A stretch of DNA of 40,072 nucleotides from Desulfobacteraceae bacterium (GTDB lineage Bacteria; Desulfobacterota; Desulfobacteria; Desulfobacterales; Desulfobacteraceae), in assembly GCA_004796375.1 (NCBI GenBank), contig QZLA01000027.1, positions 1 to 40,072 on the forward strand. Direction: 5' to 3'. Positions 34,885 to 40,072 of the stretch are shown piece by piece (the stretch's first letter is position 1; each line of letters starts with the position of its first letter). Under the pieces are notes generated by a model, which did no database searches, had not been told where the DNA came from, and saw only the letters and a list, made by a program, of their open reading frames with translations. The position numbers and the translations under genes were made by a program.

Positions 34885-36273
34885 TTATTCCTCAGGTTTC
34901 ATATGGTCAGGCAGGTCCAGCATTTTGATAACGAGCGGTTTTAAAAATGACCACCTGATTCCGATTTCAAATTCTTCTTCCAGGTCGCGTATGGCATCCC
35001 AGCAGTTGTGACAGGGTGCCAGCACCAGCTTGGCTCCGGTTTTCAGGATCTGGTCACGTTTGGTGATCAGGGCCTGGTTTCTTTGTTTTCTGAAAAAGCC
35101 GATGCCATTGAATCCGCCGCCACCGCCGCAACAATAATTATGCTCTTTATTTGGCGACATTTCAATGAAATATCCGGGCTCCACAATGTGGGAGACAATC
35201 TCTCTTGTGGCATTTTTCAACCCCTGGTTCCGGATGTAGTTGCAGGAATCCTGTATGGTGACCGGTTCTTTGATCCGTTTGGAAGGATCGATTTTCAGCT
35301 TACCCTCACGCAGGGCTTCGGCCAGCCACTCTACATAATGGATCGATTCAACCGGTGGCAGCCCGTCTTCCCGGCCCGCCCAGTAGGGGCCTTCAATAAC
35401 AGTGGCCCTATGGGCATGACCGCATTCCGTACCGATCATCCGTTTGGGTTTGAGCCGCTCCATTGCGTCATACACCGATTCAACCTGCATTTTACAGGCG
35501 GCCCAGTCACCGGCAAACATGGCCAGACTGGTCTGCTCCCACCCTTCAGTCGGTACGGTCCAGTTTTCACCGGCCACATGGAACAGGATGGCGGCTTCAG
35601 CCAGATCTTCGGGATAGTGCTTCACCTCACGGGCATTGACGGTGTACAGGATATCGGCATTTTCCACATCCACAGGCACAGTCAGGCCGGGATATTCATC
35701 CTCGTATTCCTCAACCATCCATTCAAATGTCTCAATAAAGTCTTCATTGGTGACGTCCATCTGGGCACGGAATGCCCGGTGCATACCCGCACCGATCTTC
35801 ATCTCCCAGGGGACGAAACCCTGCTGGTAGAGGAGTCCGCGCAGATATCCGAACATGATGCCGGTGTCAATACCATGGGGGCAGTACGTACCACAGCGGT
35901 TGCAGCAGGTGCACTGGGACCAGGCAACTTCCATGGCATGGCGCATGAACGCGTTGTCCACCTTGCCTTTTTTCTTGATGATCTCCCCGAGGGTCGACTG
36001 GATCTTGTATGCCGGCACCTGTTTGGGATCCTTCTTGTTCACCAGGTAGATAAAGCAGGAGTCGGCACACATGCCGCAGTGGGCACAGATCTCGAGCCAG
36101 GTTTTCAGGCGGGATTTCATGGTTTTCTGGATGGTGGCCCACATGAGATCAGAGTCCACATCCAGGCTTTTCATCTCCTCATAATAGGTATTACCGCTGG
36201 TGTCTGACAGCAGGAAATTTACCTCTTCCGGCGTTTCAATGGGTTTCTTGTTACAATATTTACCTTCAGGCAT
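34885..36273 (-). CDS. hmcF: HmcF-like cytoplasmic Fe-S subunit (HdrD/CCG type)
   Basis: A 462-residue protein, close to the ~461 of D. vulgaris HmcF; the ATG follows AAGGAGG. Two [4Fe-4S] motifs are [11 protein letters not shown] (63-73) and [11 protein letters not shown] (121-131). A single CCG domain follows in the C-terminal half: [25 protein letters not shown] and APCHNCWDA, as in heterodisulfide-reductase HdrD and DsrK/TmcB relatives. No signal peptide is present, so it faces the cytoplasm, where it should exchange electrons with a thiol-disulfide or other carrier. It is bound to the membrane subunits HmcC/E encoded upstream. TmcB is the main alternative name, but the A-F gene order supports Hmc. 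Confidence 0.88.
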   Translation of the reverse strand: MPEGKYCNKKPIETPEEVNFLLSDTSGNTYYEEMKSLDVDSDLMWATIQKTMKSRLKTWLEICAHCGMCADSCFIYLVNKKDPKQVPAYKIQSTLGEIIKKKGKVDNAFMRHAMEVAWSQCTCCNRCGTYCPHGIDTGIMFGYLRGLLYQQGFVPWEMKIGAGMHRAFRAQMDVTNEDFIETFEWMVEEYEDEYPGLTVPVDVENADILYTVNAREVKHYPEDLAEAAILFHVAGENWTVPTEGWEQTSLAMFAGDWAACKMQVESVYDAMERLKPKRMIGTECGHAHRATVIEGPYWAGREDGLPPVESIHYVEWLAEALREGKLKIDPSKRIKEPVTIQDSCNYIRNQGLKNATREIVSHIVEPGYFIEMSPNKEHNYCCGGGGGFNGIGFFRKQRNQALITKRDQILKTGAKLVLAPCHNCWDAIRDLEEEFEIGIRWSFLKPLVIKMLDLPDHMKPEE

Positions 36274-36326
36274 GGATCAAAGCCTCCTTACATTGTGTTA
36301 AAACCATAACCGATGGCCCCTTGGCG

Positions 36327-37004
36327 CTACCAGGCCATCTTGGTGCCCTTCATACCCCCGCGCTTGATGCCGAAATCCATACCCAGCTGGGCACGGGAGG
36401 CAAAAAACAGGAATACGTGGGACATCTTGGTAAAGGGGATGGCAATTAATAACAGTTCACCAAAGAAAATGTGCATGTTGAGCCAGAATCCGTAATCCCC
36501 CACCTGGTACCGCGCCATCATTCCGGTAATAAACGGGGCCAGGGATACAAACAGGACCATGTAGTCTTCCCGGGTGGTTAGAATCCTGACCTCAGGGAGA
36601 ACGATACGTCTGAGCAGCAGGAAAAAGGCGCTGATCACAGCCATCCAGGTCAGAAAATCTGCCACGCAGGCGGAAAGCATGGGCAAAGAAAACCCGAGCT
36701 TGCTTTCCAGGAACAGGTTGTGACCGGCCAGAAACAGAGGAACTGCAACGGCGCCGATGTGAAATCCAAAGAAAATCGCTGTCATGAACGGCTGGGTTCT
36801 CCACCCGTAAGTGCCGTAGGGCAGCAGCCACTTATAAATTGACCGGAACGCACCTTTCATTCCGGGGATTGGGTGTGCCTTGTAGGCGACCCGGTCTAGC
36901 TGCCAGCTCAGTCCCCTGAAATAGAGTACAAAACGGACCAGCATCCCGATAAGGCAGACGCCTAACGCAATCCAGAAACATATGCCAGTTAGAAATTCGT
37001 GCAT
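36327..37004 (-). CDS. hmcE: HmcE-like membrane subunit (NarI-type cytochrome b)
   Basis: A 225-residue integral membrane protein, matching the ~226 of HmcE. About five to six hydrophobic segments are visible, such as LTGICFWIALGVCLIGMLVR, AIFFGFHIGAVAVPLFLAGH, FLTWMAVISAFFLLL and FFGELLLIAIPFTKMSHVFL. Histidines in the FHIG, LAGH, MHIFF and SHVF segments are candidate haem b ligands, as in the nitrate reductase gamma family. It would carry electrons across the membrane to HmcF, encoded 53 bases downstream. It starts 27 bases after the small hmcD gene. Confidence 0.85.
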   Translation of the reverse strand: MHEFLTGICFWIALGVCLIGMLVRFVLYFRGLSWQLDRVAYKAHPIPGMKGAFRSIYKWLLPYGTYGWRTQPFMTAIFFGFHIGAVAVPLFLAGHNLFLESKLGFSLPMLSACVADFLTWMAVISAFFLLLRRIVLPEVRILTTREDYMVLFVSLAPFITGMMARYQVGDYGFWLNMHIFFGELLLIAIPFTKMSHVFLFFASRAQLGMDFGIKRGGMKGTKMAW

Positions 37005-37031
37005 CTATCTATGCCTCCATGGTTTATTCGA

Positions 37032-37163
37032 TTAATCTTCATCTCTTTGGGTTAAAAAACACCAGAACAGGGGCATGAAAACCAGGATGCCGCCCATGAT
37101 AATATAGGTGATCCCCTTGGTGAATATCATAAAATCCTGAAGAGTGTAAAAAATGGTATCCAA
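37032..37163 (-). CDS. hmcD: HmcD-like small membrane protein (TTG start)
   Basis: A 43-residue protein between hmcC and hmcE that starts at TTG (37163), directly after AAAGGAGAAACCA. The sequence begins MDTIFYTLQDF and continues with one transmembrane helix (ITYIIMGGILVFMPLFWCFL), ending TQRDED. A short single-helix protein sits at exactly this place in the D. vulgaris hmc operon (HmcD, roughly 5-6 kDa). ATG-only or longer-than-60-residue gene finding would miss it. Its role in the complex is unknown, perhaps structural. Confidence 0.8.
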   Translation of the reverse strand: MDTIFYTLQDFMIFTKGITYIIMGGILVFMPLFWCFLTQRDED

Positions 37164-37189
37164 TGGTTTCTCCTTTACGCTTGCAGAAT

Positions 37190-38359
37190 TTAGTGGGTTT
37201 TATAATCCGGGTGCTCATACAGTATGGGCATCCGTGTCGTGATAAACCGGTATACCACAATGCCGACGGTCACGATGAAAACCGACGTTCCAATCTCCAT
37301 GATGCTGGGGATGTACCGGTCGGCCGAAGGCAGGTGGTAATTAAAGGCAACAATGGAAATATTGAGACGGTTGAGCACAATGCCCAGAACCGTCCAGACA
37401 GCTGCCCAGCGGACCATGAGCATGTTCTGCTCACGGGAGCCCATGGCGTACAGGATGGCGGGGAATGCCACAAAACCGATCAGTTCCACCAGGAACCAGG
37501 CCCCCCAGCCCGTTGCCAGATAGTGCCAGTTGTTGTCCATGGCAATGCCGATAATCTTGATACACAGGTAGCCCATCATGATCAATGAGGCGGCCTTGGC
37601 AAACCCGAAGGCAACCCCCGGTGCTTCGTGGTGATGGGTGTCATCCATTTTATGGCTCAGCCATCTGTGGGCCAGGGTGCCTTCAAAGATTACCATGGAC
37701 ATGCCGGCAAACATGCTGGACACGAAAAAGTAAACATGCAGATATCCCGAGTACCACAGGGGGTGCAGTTTGGAGGGTGCAATCATGAAAAGTGCGCCAA
37801 GGGAAGACTGGTGCAAGGTAGACAGGATCACCCCGAAAATGGTCAGAATCATGGTCAGCTTAACCACGACCTCCCTGATTTTCTTGAGACCCAGCCACTC
37901 GAATGCCGCCGGTGTAAATTCAACAAACAGCACAGTTAAGTAAAGGAACACACACAGACCCACTTCAAAGAGCAGGGAACTGGTGCCCTGGGAGTAAAAA
38001 ATCGGATAGGGCAGGCGCCAGGGACGTCCCACATCATAGTGCAGGGCAAACACCACCAGGGCGTAGCCTAGAAATGCGGTCAGGATGGCCGGGCGAACAG
38101 CCGAGTGATACCGTTTAAACCCGAATATATAGCAGGCCGCCGATGTGACATATCCGCCGGCAGCCAGGGCAACACCGCAGAGCAGGTCAAACCCGATCCA
38201 TATGCCCCAGGGATTGTTGTTGTCAAGATTGGTCACCGCGCCAATGCCTTGGGTAAAGCGGAGGATGGTTAAAATCCCACCGATCACCAGAATAATACCG
38301 GTCACGATATTAAAGGGCGTAAATTTGGAGTCGGCTGGTTGGGTATTTTCAGTCGCCAT
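37190..38359 (-). CDS. hmcC: HmcC-like NrfD-family integral membrane subunit
   Basis: A 389-residue NrfD/PsrC-type protein, close to HmcC's ~386. About ten transmembrane helices are visible, for example FNIVTGIILVIGGILTILRF, GFDLLCGVALAAGGYVTSAA and LTMILTIFGVILSTLHQSSL. The HQSSLG segment with its His is a conserved NrfD feature. NrfD proteins bind quinone or provide a proton path next to a periplasmic Fe-S subunit. Its ATG directly follows the hmcB stop codon, so the two are translationally linked. The C-terminus (YEHPDYKTH) is hydrophilic. Confidence 0.92.
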   Translation of the reverse strand: MATENTQPADSKFTPFNIVTGIILVIGGILTILRFTQGIGAVTNLDNNNPWGIWIGFDLLCGVALAAGGYVTSAACYIFGFKRYHSAVRPAILTAFLGYALVVFALHYDVGRPWRLPYPIFYSQGTSSLLFEVGLCVFLYLTVLFVEFTPAAFEWLGLKKIREVVVKLTMILTIFGVILSTLHQSSLGALFMIAPSKLHPLWYSGYLHVYFFVSSMFAGMSMVIFEGTLAHRWLSHKMDDTHHHEAPGVAFGFAKAASLIMMGYLCIKIIGIAMDNNWHYLATGWGAWFLVELIGFVAFPAILYAMGSREQNMLMVRWAAVWTVLGIVLNRLNISIVAFNYHLPSADRYIPSIMEIGTSVFIVTVGIVVYRFITTRMPILYEHPDYKTH

Positions 38360-39484
38360 TTATTCATCCTCCTTGCTGGGGTCCTCACCATCTGCATCGT
38401 CAGCCTGATCCGGCTCTTCTTCTTCCTGGGCCTCTTGGGCCTGCTTTTCCTCTTCAGCTTTCTTGGCTGCTTCTTCCAGTGCTTTTTTTACTTCAAAGTT
38501 GATGGCAGAGGCTTTTTCCTGGTTCAGTTTCTCTCTTAAGTCTTCCAGTTTTTTAGCGGCTTCTTCCTGGGCGTTGGCCAGGGTTTCGGCCACAGCCTGG
38601 TCTTTTTCCTGCTGGGCTATTTTTTCTTTGCGTTTTGAAATGGCATAGGCACCGGTCAGGAATACCGGCCACAGGCCGACAACAATGGGAACCGCAGCCA
38701 GGGCGCCGGAGGTCAGCTCCGGTGCGGACTTGATTCCTAAGTCTTCACGCATTCCCACCTTGGAGAATTCATCACCCGAGATATACAGCCAGCTGGTACC
38801 GCCCATCTCATGCTCGCCGTATACGTGGGCAGTATATTTGTCCGGGAATTTATAGATGCGCTGCCAGGCCGCCTTGATCAGTTTGTCCCGTTCACCGAAA
38901 ATCAATGCCTCTTTGGGGCAGATTTCCACACACCCGGGAAGCTTACCCTCGATGATCCGGGGAAAGCACATGGTGCACTTGGTAACACTCGGGGTCAGCG
39001 CCTTGTGGTACTCATAGGCCGGGATTTCAAAGGGGCAGGCCACCATGCAGTAGCGGCAGCCGACACATACCTTCTCGTTATAGGTTACGGCACCGGATTT
39101 GGTCTTGGTGAACGCCTTGACAAAGCAGGCAGAGGCACAGGCCGGTTCCAGGCAATGGTTGCATTGTTTCTTGGCAAACACGGGTTCAGGGGTGTTGAAC
39201 CGGTTCACCACGGTATATATGTCTGCATCGGTTCTCCGTTTCGAGTCAAGAACCGACAGGTCTTCAAAGGATGTTTCAGGTTTTGGAAGGTCATTTACCG
39301 TGTTGCAGGCCTCTTCACACTTTCTGCACCCGATGCAGCGGGTGATGTCGTGAAGAACGCCAAAGCTATTCGGATGGCCTTTGAAATGTTTGTTAGAGGC
39401 GCCGTATGCAGTGCCAAGGGAAGCGGCAGCTCCTCCCAGTGCAGCACCGATCCCGCCCAGAAACTTTCTTCTCGAAATAGCCAT
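38360..39484 (-). CDS. hmcB: HmcB-like periplasmic Fe-S subunit with C-terminal anchor and coiled-coil tail
   Basis: A 374-residue protein, close to HmcB's ~370. A Tat signal is present ([10 protein letters not shown], residues 4-13). Four [4Fe-4S] motifs are [11 protein letters not shown] (50-60), [13 protein letters not shown] (108-120), [11 protein letters not shown] (140-150) and [11 protein letters not shown] followed by CVEICP (170-189). A transmembrane helix follows at ~261-281 ([20 protein letters not shown]). After it comes a ~90-residue Ala/Glu/Lys-rich predicted coiled coil ending in an acidic tail ([16 protein letters not shown]). It relays electrons from the multihaem cytochrome HmcA to the membrane subunits. 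It lies 58 bases after hmcA, and its stop abuts the hmcC start. Confidence 0.92.
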   Translation of the reverse strand: MAISRRKFLGGIGAALGGAAASLGTAYGASNKHFKGHPNSFGVLHDITRCIGCRKCEEACNTVNDLPKPETSFEDLSVLDSKRRTDADIYTVVNRFNTPEPVFAKKQCNHCLEPACASACFVKAFTKTKSGAVTYNEKVCVGCRYCMVACPFEIPAYEYHKALTPSVTKCTMCFPRIIEGKLPGCVEICPKEALIFGERDKLIKAAWQRIYKFPDKYTAHVYGEHEMGGTSWLYISGDEFSKVGMREDLGIKSAPELTSGALAAVPIVVGLWPVFLTGAYAISKRKEKIAQQEKDQAVAETLANAQEEAAKKLEDLREKLNQEKASAINFEVKKALEEAAKKAEEEKQAQEAQEEEEPDQADDADGEDPSKEDE

Positions 39485-39542
39485 AATTTTTCCTCTATTT
39501 GATTAATTCCATGTGCCGGCAAGCATAGATTGCCGGATGGTT

Positions 39543-40072
39543 TTATTTCTTTTCATGACATTTAATACAATCCGTACCCAGAACCTCTTTTACCTCCATT
39601 TGCTCGTGGCAGGTAATACACTGCCCGTGGTAGGCCCCTTTCAGGTGAGGTTTGCCACTGTCAAGCTCCGTGGTTTTTCCATGACAAGAGGCACATTTGG
39701 GCGGCTCCAGGGATTTGGGACTGTTGTGGTGACAACCGGTGCAAGTGGTCAGCTGATCCTTGTGAAAGGTGTTTGCCAACTCACTTTTTTCCATCCGTTT
39801 GGCAATGGCCTGGACCACTTTGCGATGGGGGAACTCACTGGGCTTATACTCATTGGCCAGTTCACCGATCACTACGGTTTCAGGGATCTGATCCGTTTTC
39901 ACCCGGGTATATTTTCCGGAGCGCATGGCCACCGTCTGTTTTGCAGAGGCTTTCTGTATCTTTTCATCTATAACCACACGGTTGTTTTCAATATTGTGAC
40001 AGGTTACACATGAGTCATCATCCATCCGTCCTTTGGGCATCAGGTCGTGGCATCCGGCGCAGTCTGCATTCC
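39543..40072 (-). CDS. hmcA: HmcA-like multihaem cytochrome c, C-terminal part (runs off right edge)
   Basis: The frame is open to the window edge: an internal ATG at 40040 is not the start, because upstream codons add NADCAGCHDL. The visible 175 residues hold six CxxCH haem c motifs: CAGCH, CVTCH, CTGCH, CASCH, CITCH and CIKCH. Many further His residues are available as distal ligands. The spacing resembles the class III (cytochrome c3-like) modules of which D. vulgaris HmcA (16 haems) is built. It is the first visible gene of the hmc operon and would be exported to the periplasm, where it accepts electrons from hydrogenase or formate dehydrogenase via cytochrome c3. Total haem number and promoter are outside the window. 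Confidence 0.88.
   Translation of the reverse strand, partial: NADCAGCHDLMPKGRMDDDSCVTCHNIENNRVVIDEKIQKASAKQTVAMRSGKYTRVKTDQIPETVVIGELANEYKPSEFPHRKVVQAIAKRMEKSELANTFHKDQLTTCTGCHHNSPKSLEPPKCASCHGKTTELDSGKPHLKGAYHGQCITCHEQMEVKEVLGTDCIKCHEKK

Noticed and set aside
35008..36207. 399-codon open frame on the plus strand
   Set aside because: It is the antisense of hmcF, whose cysteine motifs and CCG domain are clear; the plus-strand translation shows only composition-driven openness.
1..40072. CRISPR arrays, tRNA/rRNA genes, transposases, integrases or attachment sites
   Set aside because: No regularly spaced repeats, cloverleaf-like sequences or recombinase motifs were seen on either strand by reading; the only tandem repeat is the 20-bp unit at 23786.

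Overview
The window looks like a chromosomal segment of a sulfate-reducing delta-proteobacterium (Desulfobacterota, probably Desulfobacterales). The main evidence is an Hmc-type transmembrane redox complex followed by Rrf1/Rrf2-type regulators, and a periplasmic, Tat-exported, selenocysteine-containing formate dehydrogenase with its FdhE factor. Ligand-binding-protein-driven two-component systems are also abundant. Base composition is moderate (about half G+C). I see no rRNA, tRNA, CRISPR array, integrase or insertion sequence. The species call is inference from gene content only.

Layout. 1-333 (-): N-terminus of a metallophosphoesterase-like protein running off the left edge. 695-1165 (+): PaaI-type thioesterase. 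1343-6099 (+): a tight four-gene operon encoding a lipoprotein with a binding-protein-like domain plus a von Willebrand A domain, an XpaC-like membrane protein, a second anchored binding-protein-like protein, and a TelA-family protein. This is the best candidate for an under-described system. 6105-7683 (-): an HD-domain protein and an overlapping SBP_bac_3-type periplasmic protein. 8002-13990 (+): formate dehydrogenase operon fdhA (in-frame UGA read as Sec192 with an adjacent SECIS-like hairpin), fdhB, a terminator/attenuator-like hairpin, fdhE, and two exported thioredoxin-fold proteins.

14026-21120 (-): a four-gene signalling operon made of a LivK-like lipoprotein, a membrane histidine kinase, a receiver-STAS protein, and a 1105-residue MalT-like ATPase with a C-terminal SARP-type DNA-binding/BTAD module. 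21205-28645: three secreted repeat proteins. Two are divergent beta-propeller-like paralogues and the third is a duplicated GLUG-repeat protein; all three end in a similar short hydrophobic-plus-acidic tail. 28769-31387 (-): long-chain acyl-CoA synthetase and an IclR regulator, each with a palindromic operator-like site upstream.

31578-40072 (-): an hmc-type operon. In transcription order it holds HmcA (C-terminal part only, six haem motifs visible), HmcB, HmcC, HmcD (43 aa, TTG start), HmcE, HmcF, a tandem universal stress protein, a single-domain response regulator (Rrf1-like), a PAS histidine kinase with a degenerate receiver, and a cysteine-containing Rrf2 regulator.

How the parts fit. 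Formate dehydrogenase would release electrons in the periplasm, and the Hmc complex could pass periplasmic cytochrome electrons across the membrane to the HdrD-like HmcF on the cytoplasmic side. Electron flow between these two loci through a periplasmic cytochrome c3 is inference; no c3 gene is in the window. Starts were moved from the longest reading frame wherever a strong ribosome binding site or signal peptide supports a shorter one.
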